This document shows positions 17,003-26,784 of a DNA stretch of 64,000 nt, one piece after another. The position numbers were made by a program, and so were the translations under genes. Each line of letters starts with the position of its first letter. Position 1 is the first letter of the stretch. The notes beneath the pieces are model-generated. The model did not search any database. It had not been told where the DNA came from and worked only from the letters and a program-made list of their open reading frames with translations. This stretch comes from CAYLMM01 sp964646035. GTDB lineage: Bacteria > Krumholzibacteriota > Krumholzibacteriia > LZORAL124-64-63. The stretch is from positions 1 to 64,000 of the forward strand of contig CAZYDJ010000001.1 in assembly GCA_964646035.1 (NCBI GenBank). Reading direction: 5' to 3'.

Positions 17003-18354
17003 CAATCTTCTCCCCCGTTCTTCCGGTCGCCGGAACCGCTGATGTCGATCCGGATGGGTGTCCGGGTCCGGTTCCGGAAGCTCAGGATCTCGACGTTCAC
17101 CGAGTGATCCCACAACTGGTCCAGTTCATCGACGATCTCCATGGTCGCGGTGTAGCGACCGTCGCCGACGAGACGTCCGTTCTCGTCCTCGCCGCCCCAG
17201 GTGATGGATTCCGCGGGAGCGCCCTTGCCGCTCAGGGCCCTGACCAGGGCTCCCTGCCCGTCCAGGATCTCCAGGCGCCAGGACTTCACCTTGCCGTTGA
17301 CCGCGGTGCTGACGTCGAAGGTCACATTGCGATCCTGTCCGGCGGGGCTGAAGCGTTCGCGATCGGCCTGGATCCGGATGCCGTCGGGGACTCCGAACCT
17401 CATCGTGGCGCTCATGACGCTGGTTCCGCCCAGTTCATGACCCACGTAGGCGTAATCGAGCTGCCAGTTCTGGTATCGGACGCCGGCGCCGTAACTGTAT
17501 TGCTCACGCAGGGAATCGTAGCCGCCGCGCAAAACCACGTTGCGGGCGACCCAGCCCTCGGCTCCCGCCTGGACCTTGGCGTCCATGTACTCCGTCTTCA
17601 TCAGGTCGGTGATCAGCATCAGACGGTTGTTGAAGAAACGCAGGGATGCGCCGCCGCGGACGGTGCGGGCCAGCTTCTCGGGCTCCGTGTTCAGCGTGAT
17701 CTCGGGCGCCACCAGGTTCTGGACCGAAACGCCGACTCCGAGATGCTTGTTCGGGCGCATGTAGAATCCCGCATCCAGGCCCATCCCGCTGCCGGAGTAG
17801 CCGTCGATGTCCTGGGAGACCGATTTTCCGGTCAGGCCCCAGCCCATCCGGCTGTTGCCGAAGGCGTAGCTGATCGAAACCACGCCCTCCTTCTCGCTGA
17901 ACTCCTCGCCCGTATCGTCGAAGATGCTGGTTCTTTCGAAGTCCCCGCTGTGCACGAAAGTGCCGCTGAAGGCGAACGTGCCCATGCTCGTGGTGGGCAT
18001 TCCCAGCGAGAAGAAGGAGTACTTGGTGTCCTCGAAGAGCGTAGCGCCCATCGCGGTCAACTCCATCGTGCGCAGCTGAGAAAGCCCCGCCGGGTTCCAG
18101 TACGCTGTGGCGACATCGTCGCCGGCGGCGACACCGGCTCCGCCGAGCGCGAGGCTGCGGGCGCTGCTGCCGAAGCGCAGATAGGCTCCCGGAGCTCCGG
18201 CGTCATACGACGCGAACGCGCTGCGGGCTAAAACCGCCATCAGGACCAGCAGCAGCAACGTCACCGCGAATCGCAGCAGACGGCAGACTGGTGAGCCGAA
18301 ACGGCGGGCTCCGCTGTCGAGCGGGTTGTCATGGCTGGTGGCGTGGATACCCAT
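17002..18354 (-). CDS. PorV/PorQ-like outer-membrane protein with FlgD-type C-terminus
   Basis: This 450-residue protein has an N-terminal hydrophobic segment, then AYLRFGSSARSLALGGAGVA and DVATAYWNPAGLSQL. This is the start motif of PorV/PorQ and FadL-like 14-strand barrels of FCB bacteria, where a surface-exposed N-terminus is followed by beta strands. The barrel runs to about residue 330 and is followed by an Ig module of FlgD type (SWRLEILDGQGALVRALSGKG, then ITWGGEDENGRLVGDGRYTA). In type IX secretion PorV shuttles cargo after the outer-membrane channel; here it follows the giant secreted protein directly. The AGGAG site overlaps the upstream stop codon (TAGGAG), so its translation depends on that gene. 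Confidence 0.82.
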   Translation of the reverse strand: MGIHATSHDNPLDSGARRFGSPVCRLLRFAVTLLLLVLMAVLARSAFASYDAGAPGAYLRFGSSARSLALGGAGVAAGDDVATAYWNPAGLSQLRTMELTAMGATLFEDTKYSFFSLGMPTTSMGTFAFSGTFVHSGDFERTSIFDDTGEEFSEKEGVVSISYAFGNSRMGWGLTGKSVSQDIDGYSGSGMGLDAGFYMRPNKHLGVGVSVQNLVAPEITLNTEPEKLARTVRGGASLRFFNNRLMLITDLMKTEYMDAKVQAGAEGWVARNVVLRGGYDSLREQYSYGAGVRYQNWQLDYAYVGHELGGTSVMSATMRFGVPDGIRIQADRERFSPAGQDRNVTFDVSTAVNGKVKSWRLEILDGQGALVRALSGKGAPAESITWGGEDENGRLVGDGRYTATMEIVDELDQLWDHSVNVEILSFRNRTRTPIRIDISGSGDRKNGGED

Positions 18355-18363
18355 TGCCGTCTC

Positions 18364-21300
18364 CTATTTCACCACCGCGATCTTGCGGCGGATGTCATAA
18401 CCCGTGCCGGTGATCCGGCAGATGTAGCCTCCGTTGGCGACAATGTCGCCGTCGCCGTCGCAGCCGTTCCAGGTGAACTGGTTGGTGACTCCGGCCCGGG
18501 CATCGATGCTCATGGTCAGGACCGAGGCACCGTAGAGGTCATAGATGATCATCTTGGCCGGCCCGTCGGCGGGCGGATTGAAGAGGATCAACGTCGACTC
18601 GTCGCCGGCTCGGAACGGGTTCGGGCGGTTGGTGATGGGCTTGCCTACTCCCAAAGCCGCCGTCGTGTACAGATTCACCGACTGGACAACCTCGCGGACC
18701 CCGCTCACTTCCTCGGCGAAGAAGCGCAGCACGTGCAGTCCGGTGTCGGCGGGGATCAGTTCGGCGAGAGAGAAGGGACCGCTGTACGCCGTCGTCGGCA
18801 GGGTGCCGTCCGAACCGTCGATATCCATGAACACGGCCCTGATCCCGTCGGGAGCCTCGGTCTGCGGAGTCAGTGTGATCCGCGTGTCGAAGGTGATGTA
18901 CTTGCCGTCCTCGTAATCGGAGGCCACGCCCTCGTAGCTGATCTCAGTCGCCGGCGGTCCTGCCACCAGCAGTTCCCGCAGCTCCGGCGCCATGCCCAGG
19001 CACGAGACCTGAAGCAAGATGTCTTCGGTGGCGTCGTAATCAGCCCTCAAAGAGACGACCGCATGACCGTCGGCGCTGGTGACGACCAGAATTTCAGGCT
19101 GGCCGGCCGGTCCGACCGTACCGTCGCCCTCGAGAACCTCGAAATCGATGTCCAGGCCGGGAATGGCGTTGCCCGCTGCATCGTCGACTTCGGCGATGAC
19201 CGTCACGACGTCGTTCGGGCGCATGACACCGGAGAACGCTCCGCCGTCTCCGTCCTGCAGACTGACCACGAAACTGTTCGCAGCCCCGGGCAGGACCGTT
19301 ATCTGGCTGCTGATCGAAGAGCCGCCCTCGCTATCCTCGACGCGCAGGTAGATGACCTCGGCGCGGTCGTAGGACTGGTAGGCGAAGGAGGCGATCCCGC
19401 CCTCGGTCGAACCCATCTGGTAGGCCAGGGTGCCGGCGGGACTGAGCGAGATGTCGGGCCGGATATCGCCGGTCCAGGCATGGAATACCGTGACCGTGAA
19501 CGCAACGTCGGCCGAGGTGACTAATTCACCGGTGTCGCCGTCGACGCGGCCGATGGTCATCGGCCAGGTGGCTCCGGCTATGACCGTGTCCGGAACCGAG
19601 ATATCGTATTCCACGCTGGCCGGGACGACGGTCAGCACGCCGCTATAACCCTCACGGCCGTATGCGTCGACTGCACGGATCACGATCTGCTCGCTGATGC
19701 CGTATGTCTGGTGGTCGATGACAGCCACTCCCGCGACCAGGCTGCCGCCGGCGACTCCCAGTTCGGCGGTGGCCGCCGACCAGTTCGGCTTCAGTGCGCT
19801 GATGGTGAAGTCGCCGCCGGCCGGTATGGGCGTGCCGTCCTGGGTGTCGATCAGGCGCAGGCCGAGTTGGAACGTCGAAGGAGGCCCGGTAATCACGATC
19901 GCCGGATCCGGCAGATCGATCGCGTACGTCACGTCGCGCACCTGGACATCCACCACGCCGCCGATCGCGTCCGGAGCATCGGCATCCGCCGCGTAGATCG
20001 AGACCTGTCCGGTTCCAGCGAGAATCACGTCTATGGTGCGGGATCCGTTGATGAACGCGGCGCCGGCTGCGGCGGGATCGGAGAGCATGAGCCACCCGGC
20101 GACCGAGCACGTCACGTCGATCGATCCCGAGTTCAGGGTGGTGAGCCTGTTGTAGTACTGGTCCACGGCCTGAACCGTGAGCGGGAACGCCACGCCGACA
20201 TGTTGCGGCAGCGGCTCACCGGTCTTGCCCGCGGTATCGATCGATCCGGGAACTGCGGTTTCGCCCGGAGCCAGGACCAGGACCTGCTTGAATCCGTCGG
20301 GAAGCATCCGGCAGGTGTTGCTGACTCCGACTACTCCGTCGATGTCGCTGACCCTGATGAAGATCTCCTCGGCCAGGGTGTAGCTCTGTTCGATCAGGCA
20401 GTAGCCGCTGTTGTAGGTCTGCTGGTGGATGCCGTAGTTGCCGGTCACCGGCATTCCGGTCACCGCGCTGAGGATCTCGATGTCGAGCATGCCGCCTTGC
20501 GTGGTGACCCTTTCCCCGGTGTTGGAGTCCATCAGTTCGACTTCGAGCGGGAATGTCGACGGGCCGCCGACGGTGGCGTTCTCGGGAATCGAGACGGCGT
20601 AGTAGAGCCCGCCGGTCTGCATGTCGATGACGTCGCTGACAATCTGCCGGCCGTAGTCGTCGACCATGCGGACAACCAGGTTCTCGAGAGCGCTGTAGCT
20701 CTGGTTGTTGATCACGGCGACGCCGTTGACCAGGGCCCCTGAAGTCACGCCCAGGCTGCCGGTGCCCGCCGAGAGATCGGCGCGCAGGGGCTCGAGCGTG
20801 AAGTGGTTGAAGGCCGACGGCATGGGGAATCCGGTCAGCGGATCCATCAGCCTGATGGTCATCGCGAAGCCGGGGATCGGCCCGGTGGAGGCCGCTGCCG
20901 GCACGTCGATCTCGTAGTAGTAGGGATCGACCAGGGTAACGGTCGTGGTCTGGGGGGTCCGCGCGGGATCGTCCAGATCGGACGCCGTGACGCTGACCGG
21001 ACCGGCCTGGGTCAGGAACGACGAGAACGTCCGGGCCCCGTTGATGAAGGACTGGTCGTTGACGTCGGGATTGCCGACGATGGCGAACGAGCCGTCGGAG
21101 GCTTCCAGATGTACGGTGCCGACCGCAGTCGTGTCCGCCACGTTCCAGTACTGGTCGACGGCGTAGACATCGATCGGGAACGGCTCGCCGGGCCTCTGGG
21201 AATCCGGATCGCCGTCCTTGCCGGTCAGCGAATAGGCGGGATCTCCGGGATGGGCCGTCTCGCCGGGGGCCAGAATCTGCAGGTGCTTGTACCCGTCGTG

Positions 21301-24300
21301 ATCGACGCTGAACAGCGGGCTGTAGCCGACCAGGCCGGTATCATCCCATATCCTCAGATAGATGTTCTCGGCGCGGGTGTAGCTCTGCTCGAAATCGAGA
21401 ACGCCGTGCTCGAGTCGCTGCAGGATAGTTCCGACCGCGCCCACGGCCTGCACGCCTGTCTCGTCATAGATCTCGATGTTGAACAGGCGGCCGTCGTCGA
21501 TCACCGTTCGCGTTTCACGGTCGCGCAGCGAAACGGAAACCGGGAACGTGGCCGGGGGCCCCACCCGGGGAGCGGGGTCGGTCTGGACGGTTACGATGTA
21601 CTCGACTCCGTTGTCGAGCATGGTGATCGGCGTGGAATAGCCCTTCCGCCCGGAGATGTCGGAAACCTCGATCACGATCGGCTCGACGGTGTCATAGGCC
21701 TGTGCCGGGACCGCAAGCTGTCCGTCGGCCAGATGACCGTCTGTAACCAGCAGGGTCCCGTCGGCGGGCTGCAGGTCGGTGCCGAGAGCGCGGATCGTGA
21801 CGTCGGTCTGGGCGGTATCGATGATGTTGCCGTCGCCGTCGACCAGATGGACGGACATCGCGAAAGTGCTCGGCGGCCCGACCTGGGCGTTGCCGGGCAC
21901 GCTGATGACGTACTGGGCCCCTTCCTCCACTAGGAAGATCACTGACTGGTCCGCGATTGCCGGATCATCCTCGTTCGAAGCGGTGACCGTCACGTAGCCA
22001 ACCGAAGTCAATGAGATCGGGAAGATGATGTCGCCGTCGACCAGGGGATTGCCGTTGTTCAGGGGATTGGTGTCGTTGAGCGACGCATCATCGCTGACCA
22101 ATCGGATCACGCCGCCGTCATGGGAGACGGGATTCCAGAACCGATCGACCGCCTGGACGGTCACCGGGAACTGGAGGGCCGCGATGCGGGGATCGGGAAG
22201 GCCGATCTTGCCGTCTGCCTCGTAGCCGCCGGGCAGAGGGGTCTCGCCGGGGGCCACGATCTGCAACTGGATGAATTCGCCCGGGTCCACCTGCACCCGG
22301 CTCGAGTCGGCGCGCTCCGGAGAGGCGAGATCGAAGGCCGTCAGAGTGCGCAGGCCGGCGGTGCGGAAGTAGAGATCGAAATCGCCGGTCCCGTCCGCCG
22401 CCAGGGGCGAGTTGTTCAGGGAAACCATCTCGAAGAATTCATCGCATTGGATACGGACGATCGGTTCGGCCGCAACCGGGTTCCAGAAAGCGTCCACTGC
22501 CTGGATGTGGGCCGTGACGGTGTCGCCGGCGGCCACCGGCAAGGGCACGCCGATCTTACCGGGAGCCTCTCCCGGGCTCGCCGTTTCGCCGTCGAGCAGG
22601 ACCTGCAGATTCTCGTAGGGACCGGCGAAGACCGTGAAGTCGTTGCTCGATCCGGTGCGTCCGTAGACGTCCTCGCGGGCTTCGAGATGAACGTCGACGC
22701 CGACCCGGGTGATCTGGATCTGGTTGCGCCACACGCCCACGAACGAACCCGAGCCGAAGCCGTCGGACATGTCGATCCTGACCGGGGTCATGATGTCGGC
22801 GCCGTGGCTGACCGAGAGGGAGATCTCATCGGTGTAATTGGTGATGTGGTTGCCGAAGAAGTCGCGGGCGATGACCGTCACGTTGGGCAGCCAGGAACCC
22901 GCCTGATGATCCGGAACCGGCTGCAGGATGTCGCCCGGGTCGGGATTGGTCTGGTTGTTGATGCCGATGTCGAAATGGTCGATCACGCCGGGGGAAACCG
23001 GGATGATCGCGGTGCCGGCGGCGCCGCTGACCGAATCCGTCGCCTGCACGGTCTGCTCGTTGGGCTCGGCCAGGGTCTGCAGCGTGGCCGGGAACAGGGC
23101 CGTAGGCGTGAGCAGGGTCTGCGGCGATGCCGGCAGGACGGCCGCCGCGTCGGTGCTGCTGAAGTCCAGCGTGCGGGGCAAGGAGGGCGAAGAGGTCGCG
23201 ATCGGGTTCCAATAGGCGTCGGCGGCGATGACCGTGACGTTGAACGGAACTCCCGCATCCTGGGAAGTGGGGGTGCCGATCTTGCCGTCGCTCTCGATCG
23301 AATCGAAAATACCCGGCTCGAGCTGTTCGCCCGGAGCCTCGACCACGATCCGCTTGTAGACGTTGGGAATGACCGGCACGGAGCTCGACAGGCTGGTGCC
23401 GATGCCGCCGATATCACCCTGCAGCACCTGGCCGCCGTGGGTCCTGAAGATGACCCGGATATCGGTGGGGCTGCTCAACACCATCATGTTGTCGGAATAC
23501 TCCGGCAACAGCATATAACCGGTGGGGCAGCTTAGCGTCACGGTCCGCGATCCGGAAACCAGGTTCCCGTAGCGGTCGACGGGACGCAGCGTGACCGGCT
23601 CGATCACGTTGCCCGCCACCAGGCCGTTGGGCACGCCCAGATTGCCGCTGAAAGCCGGGTCGTTGAGACCCGGCAGCCAGGTCTCGCCCGGGTAGGTGAA
23701 GAGGATGCGGTCCAGGGGCCCCGCATTCACCTGGAAACCGCCGGATACCCCGACAACTCCGCCGTTGCTGTCGATGATCAGGTTGGCGCTGAAAGCCCGC
23801 TTGGTGACCTGGGCGTGCGCATCCAGGACGCCGTTGACGAACGTCGCCGTATCGGTGATCAGGAAATCGGCGCTCTCGTCGGTCTCGCCGATCTTGACGC
23901 GCATCGAAACCGCGCCGTTGAACGGAAACAGGTTGTCGTTGATATCCATGGCCCTGACCCGGACCAGGAACGGAATCGTAGTCACCTGGGCCACCGTCGT
24001 ATCCCAGACGGCGTAATCGAAGACGAAGTGGTCCAGGCCCTGGGGGTTCACTTCGACCCAGCTCTCGCTGAAGGAGCCGCCGGTGCCGGTGGCCGCCACC
24101 TCTATCCTCGTGGTTCCGGACTGGATCAGGGTCATGTCCAGGTCCTGCTCGACGCTGCTGGTCATGTCCAGATCGAAGGGAAGGACCACGCCCGCGCTGG
24201 GGTCGTTGCAGGTCCATGTCAGATGGGGATAGGGACCCACCTCAATCGGATTCCAGTATTCGTCGGTGGCGTAGACGTCCACGCCGTTGAAAACCGCGCC

Positions 24301-25134
24301 CGAGATCTGCGCCAGGGGCGTGCCGGCCTTGCCTGGATACACTCCGGGGGTCAGGATCTCGCCCGGAAGCAGAAGCACGATGGTGGCGAGGTTGCCGGGA
24401 TGCAGCGGCGTCACCAGGACCTGGCCGGAAGCCGGGAAGGCCTGGCCGGGATAGATGACGCTGCCGGTGGCGCTGAGGTTGTTGTCGCGGGTCACGGGAT
24501 CGGTGCCGAGCAGGGTCACCGAAGTGGTCAGTGTTCCGAAGCTGAAGGAGGCCCCGGGCAGAGTGATTGTCGGGCCGGAGTCGAAGTTGCCGATGGCCGC
24601 CTGCAGCAACACGTTGTCGGCGAAGTTACGCACCGCGTTTCCCAGGGCGTCCTCGGCCGTGATAGTGATGGAGATGGACTGGCCCACGTATTTGTCGCCG
24701 GCGGGCACATTGATGACGATGTGGTCCACGGGGTTGTAGCAGTTCATCAGGATCTCGGCCACGGGCACCGAGGGATCGTCATAGTCGCCGACCTGCAGAC
24801 GAAGCGGCTGTCCGGGCGCCAGGAAAGTGATGTCGTCGAATTGACGCTCGCCGTTCTGGAGATACGCCCGCGCAGGCAAGGTGGTCGGAACGTCCGGTGA
24901 CCGGAGGTCGGCGTTGATGAAGTCGGCCGCGGTGTCGGTCGTGCCGTCGGCGTTGACCGCCCGCACCCTGACGCTGAAACCAGCGCCGGATGTCGCCGCC
25001 GGATAGCCGTCGACGATGTTCGGATCGGTGACCGTGAGTTCGAGATGATCGAAAGCGGCCGCCAATCCCGGCAAGGCCGAAAGAATGACGGTGGCCATGA
25101 TGATCCGGAATATCAGTGCAGTCTTGATTCGCAT
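18364..25134 (-). CDS. Giant secreted Ig-like repeat protein (2256 residues) with FlgD-type C-terminal domain
   Basis: The start at 25134 gives a signal peptide (MRIKTALIFRIIMATVILSALPGLAAA); the frame stays open upstream without a fitting leader. Two module types alternate. Type A carries [AP]PGE[TQI]..PG, then G-K-x-G-x-P, then A-x-D-x-[YF]-W-N-P; about seven clear copies are seen. Type B begins Y-x-I-x-V-P and contains G-P-P-S-T-F followed by L-x-D-x(2)-T-G; about six copies are seen. Conserved YLR-[VI]-x-D and GYS-type ends close many units. The last 90 residues form a FlgD-like Ig domain (NRPNPFRAGDESTLI, then FTWNGCDGDGDIVANGGYI) ending RRKIAVVK, as in type IX-like secretion substrates. 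It is a likely cell-surface adhesin or fibre, and the first gene of the ExbBDD/TonB operon. Confidence 0.85.
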   Translation of the reverse strand: MRIKTALIFRIIMATVILSALPGLAAAFDHLELTVTDPNIVDGYPAATSGAGFSVRVRAVNADGTTDTAADFINADLRSPDVPTTLPARAYLQNGERQFDDITFLAPGQPLRLQVGDYDDPSVPVAEILMNCYNPVDHIVINVPAGDKYVGQSISITITAEDALGNAVRNFADNVLLQAAIGNFDSGPTITLPGASFSFGTLTTSVTLLGTDPVTRDNNLSATGSVIYPGQAFPASGQVLVTPLHPGNLATIVLLLPGEILTPGVYPGKAGTPLAQISGAVFNGVDVYATDEYWNPIEVGPYPHLTWTCNDPSAGVVLPFDLDMTSSVEQDLDMTLIQSGTTRIEVAATGTGGSFSESWVEVNPQGLDHFVFDYAVWDTTVAQVTTIPFLVRVRAMDINDNLFPFNGAVSMRVKIGETDESADFLITDTATFVNGVLDAHAQVTKRAFSANLIIDSNGGVVGVSGGFQVNAGPLDRILFTYPGETWLPGLNDPAFSGNLGVPNGLVAGNVIEPVTLRPVDRYGNLVSGSRTVTLSCPTGYMLLPEYSDNMMVLSSPTDIRVIFRTHGGQVLQGDIGGIGTSLSSSVPVIPNVYKRIVVEAPGEQLEPGIFDSIESDGKIGTPTSQDAGVPFNVTVIAADAYWNPIATSSPSLPRTLDFSSTDAAAVLPASPQTLLTPTALFPATLQTLAEPNEQTVQATDSVSGAAGTAIIPVSPGVIDHFDIGINNQTNPDPGDILQPVPDHQAGSWLPNVTVIARDFFGNHITNYTDEISLSVSHGADIMTPVRIDMSDGFGSGSFVGVWRNQIQITRVGVDVHLEAREDVYGRTGSSNDFTVFAGPYENLQVLLDGETASPGEAPGKIGVPLPVAAGDTVTAHIQAVDAFWNPVAAEPIVRIQCDEFFEMVSLNNSPLAADGTGDFDLYFRTAGLRTLTAFDLASPERADSSRVQVDPGEFIQLQIVAPGETPLPGGYEADGKIGLPDPRIAALQFPVTVQAVDRFWNPVSHDGGVIRLVSDDASLNDTNPLNNGNPLVDGDIIFPISLTSVGYVTVTASNEDDPAIADQSVIFLVEEGAQYVISVPGNAQVGPPSTFAMSVHLVDGDGNIIDTAQTDVTIRALGTDLQPADGTLLVTDGHLADGQLAVPAQAYDTVEPIVIEVSDISGRKGYSTPITMLDNGVEYIVTVQTDPAPRVGPPATFPVSVSLRDRETRTVIDDGRLFNIEIYDETGVQAVGAVGTILQRLEHGVLDFEQSYTRAENIYLRIWDDTGLVGYSPLFSVDHDGYKHLQILAPGETAHPGDPAYSLTGKDGDPDSQRPGEPFPIDVYAVDQYWNVADTTAVGTVHLEASDGSFAIVGNPDVNDQSFINGARTFSSFLTQAGPVSVTASDLDDPARTPQTTTVTLVDPYYYEIDVPAAASTGPIPGFAMTIRLMDPLTGFPMPSAFNHFTLEPLRADLSAGTGSLGVTSGALVNGVAVINNQSYSALENLVVRMVDDYGRQIVSDVIDMQTGGLYYAVSIPENATVGGPSTFPLEVELMDSNTGERVTTQGGMLDIEILSAVTGMPVTGNYGIHQQTYNSGYCLIEQSYTLAEEIFIRVSDIDGVVGVSNTCRMLPDGFKQVLVLAPGETAVPGSIDTAGKTGEPLPQHVGVAFPLTVQAVDQYYNRLTTLNSGSIDVTCSVAGWLMLSDPAAAGAAFINGSRTIDVILAGTGQVSIYAADADAPDAIGGVVDVQVRDVTYAIDLPDPAIVITGPPSTFQLGLRLIDTQDGTPIPAGGDFTISALKPNWSAATAELGVAGGSLVAGVAVIDHQTYGISEQIVIRAVDAYGREGYSGVLTVVPASVEYDISVPDTVIAGATWPMTIGRVDGDTGELVTSADVAFTVTVFHAWTGDIRPDISLSPAGTLAYQMGSTEGGIASFAYQSYDRAEVIYLRVEDSEGGSSISSQITVLPGAANSFVVSLQDGDGGAFSGVMRPNDVVTVIAEVDDAAGNAIPGLDIDFEVLEGDGTVGPAGQPEILVVTSADGHAVVSLRADYDATEDILLQVSCLGMAPELRELLVAGPPATEISYEGVASDYEDGKYITFDTRITLTPQTEAPDGIRAVFMDIDGSDGTLPTTAYSGPFSLAELIPADTGLHVLRFFAEEVSGVREVVQSVNLYTTAALGVGKPITNRPNPFRAGDESTLILFNPPADGPAKMIIYDLYGASVLTMSIDARAGVTNQFTWNGCDGDGDIVANGGYICRITGTGYDIRRKIAVVK

Positions 25135-25595
25135 GACAATCCTGCCGCTGCTGGGTGGAAAAAACGTCTTCCAATGGGTTGGGTCATGCAGAATGCACGG
25201 CGGCGGCGCCCTGGAGCCCATTCCGGGAGACCCGAGACGGGAAGCCAGCAAGTGATATGCCATGGAAAACAATGGCTTATGCTTCCCAATGATGCCCTTT
25301 GATTCCTGTTTAAAACCCGATCCCCCGACACGCCCGCAGAAGCGTCGGGTAACGGGCGGAAACTCCAGGGCATAGATGGAGATTGCAGGACGCTACAGGG
25401 CGCGACAGGACGCGATGACCCTGCCCGGGGCACTCTCGACGACGACGGGGAATTCCACTCCAGCGACCGGTTGGGAATAATTCCCCGGCCCGTTTCCGGC
25501 GGACGAATAAATGGGATTGTGGGGCGGGCGAACGAGGATTATCGTTCCCGTCAGAAAACCGAGCGATACGCGATCCTCGAAGGAGAAATTCCAGC
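25135..25595. other. Intergenic region between divergent operons
   Basis: The 461 bases separate the giant-protein operon (minus) from the methyltransferase gene (plus). I see no gene or RNA. The only notable element is the palindrome GGGAATAATTCCC at 25473-25485, with a related half (ggggaattcc) 26 bases to its left, a possible regulator site. Promoters for both directions must lie here, but no box pair is convincing. Confidence 0.5.
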
Positions 25596-26390
25596 ATGAG
25601 CGCATTGACCGCTAGCAAGGCCGACAAGCATTGGCTCTATGAGAACTCGGTCCAGAATCCCGAGGCCGAAGTCCAGTTCATCGACCGCGTATTCCGGTCC
25701 GAATTCAAGCGCCGGCCCTCCTTCCTGCGCGAGGATTTCTGCGGCACCGCCAACCTGAGCAGTTGTTGGGTTTCCCTCCGCAAAGGGAACACCGCGCTGG
25801 GGGTCGACAACCATCTGCCGACGCTGAACTGGGGCCGCCGCCATAATCTGGCCCCTCTCGGAGACCGCGCGGCTTCCGTGGAACTGGTCCACGCCGATGT
25901 CCGCGCAGTAACCGCGCCGAAAGCCGATGTTCTCGCCGCGACCAACTTCTCCTGGTGGGGATTCCACACCCGCCCGGAACTGCTGGAATATTTCAACGTC
26001 TGTCACGAATCCCTCAAGGACGAGGGCATGCTGATGCTGGACATCTACGGCGGCCCCGAGGCCCAGGTGCTCCAGTTCGAGGAACGGGAATGTGAAGGGT
26101 TCACCTACGTCTGGGATCAGGACGTCTTCAACCCGATCACACACGAATACCGCTGCCGGATCCATTTCCAGTTCCCCGACGGCAGCGAGATGAAAAACGC
26201 GTTCCGCTATCATTGGCGCTTGTGGTCCATCCCGGAAGCCTGCGAGATCCTGGCCGAGGCCGGTTTCCGCAAGTCGGTCGTATACTGGGAGGGCGCGGAC
26301 AAGAAGGGTAATCCCAACGGAATATTCCGTCACAGCGTGCGTGGCGATCAATCACCGGCTTGGATCGCCTACATAGTTGCTTTTCGCTGA
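25596..26390 (+). CDS. Class I SAM-dependent methyltransferase
   Basis: This 264-residue soluble protein has a well-placed AAGGAG site 11 bases upstream. The N-terminal part reads REDFCGTANLSSCWV (a modified glycine-rich SAM loop), then NTALGVDNHLPTLNWGRRHN (acidic residue that would hold the ribose), VELVHADVR and ATNFSWWGFHTRPELLEYF. The second half has GMLMLDIYGG, a beta block with IHFQFPDGSEMKNAF, and the family ending AGFRKSVVYWEGADKKGNPNG. I recognise a conserved but uncharacterised bacterial methyltransferase family; the substrate is unknown. It stands alone, ahead of a small zinc protein. Confidence 0.82.
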   Translation: MSALTASKADKHWLYENSVQNPEAEVQFIDRVFRSEFKRRPSFLREDFCGTANLSSCWVSLRKGNTALGVDNHLPTLNWGRRHNLAPLGDRAASVELVHADVRAVTAPKADVLAATNFSWWGFHTRPELLEYFNVCHESLKDEGMLMLDIYGGPEAQVLQFEERECEGFTYVWDQDVFNPITHEYRCRIHFQFPDGSEMKNAFRYHWRLWSIPEACEILAEAGFRKSVVYWEGADKKGNPNGIFRHSVRGDQSPAWIAYIVAFR

Positions 26391-26435
26391 TTCAAGGCTG
26401 CCCATTTCAGCCTGCCGATCGGGAGGATCGTGACC

Positions 26436-26699
26436 ATGGACATGAGTGTATGCTCTCTTTGCGGCTCGGATTTGGACGAGACGCCCATCATTTACCAGGG
26501 AATGGCGTTCTGCTCGGAAGACTGTCGGGATGACTGGCGCCGTGACCTTGACGACGAGGATGATTTCGAGATCGGGGAAACCGGCGCAGAGGAGGATTCT
26601 TTGGACGATCTCCTGCTGGATAACGACGATCTGGAAGTTGATCTGGACGACGATGTCGACGATACCTTGTCCGCGGACCTGGCCGACGACCTCTATTGA
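26436..26699 (+). CDS. Small acidic zinc-ribbon-like protein
   Basis: This 87-residue protein begins MDMSVCSLCGSD and continues with MAFCSEDCRDDW, giving a C-x2-C...C-x3-C set that should bind one zinc. The remaining 55 residues are almost purely acidic and leucine-rich (DLDDDVDDTLSADLADD). The ATG at 26436 lies 9 bases after GGGAGG; a GTG at 26430 would lie too close. It is predicted to be cytoplasmic. It is followed by a terminator and faces the HesB-like selenoprotein gene. The acidic tail resembles nucleic-acid mimics or protein-contact tails, but no function can be assigned. Confidence 0.75.
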   Translation: MDMSVCSLCGSDLDETPIIYQGMAFCSEDCRDDWRRDLDDEDDFEIGETGAEEDSLDDLLLDNDDLEVDLDDDVDDTLSADLADDLY

Positions 26700-26725
26700 A
26701 TCCGGTCGCCTAAGCCATCAACAAG

Positions 26726-26755
26726 AAACGAGGAGAGCCTCAGCTCCCCTCGTTT
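26726..26755. terminator. Terminator between convergent genes
   Basis: AAACGAGG...GAGC pairs with GCTC...CCTCGTTT around ctca. It lies between the stops of the zinc-protein gene (plus) and the HesB-like gene (minus). Confidence 0.75.
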
Positions 26756-26784
26756 GATCCGATCAGCTGTTCGCGTCGGTGCGA

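Noticed and set aside
14327..17107. Plus-strand open frame (926 codons) opposite the TPR gene
   Set aside because: The minus strand encodes regular TPR repeats with a signal peptide. The antisense frame is a GC-rich shadow.
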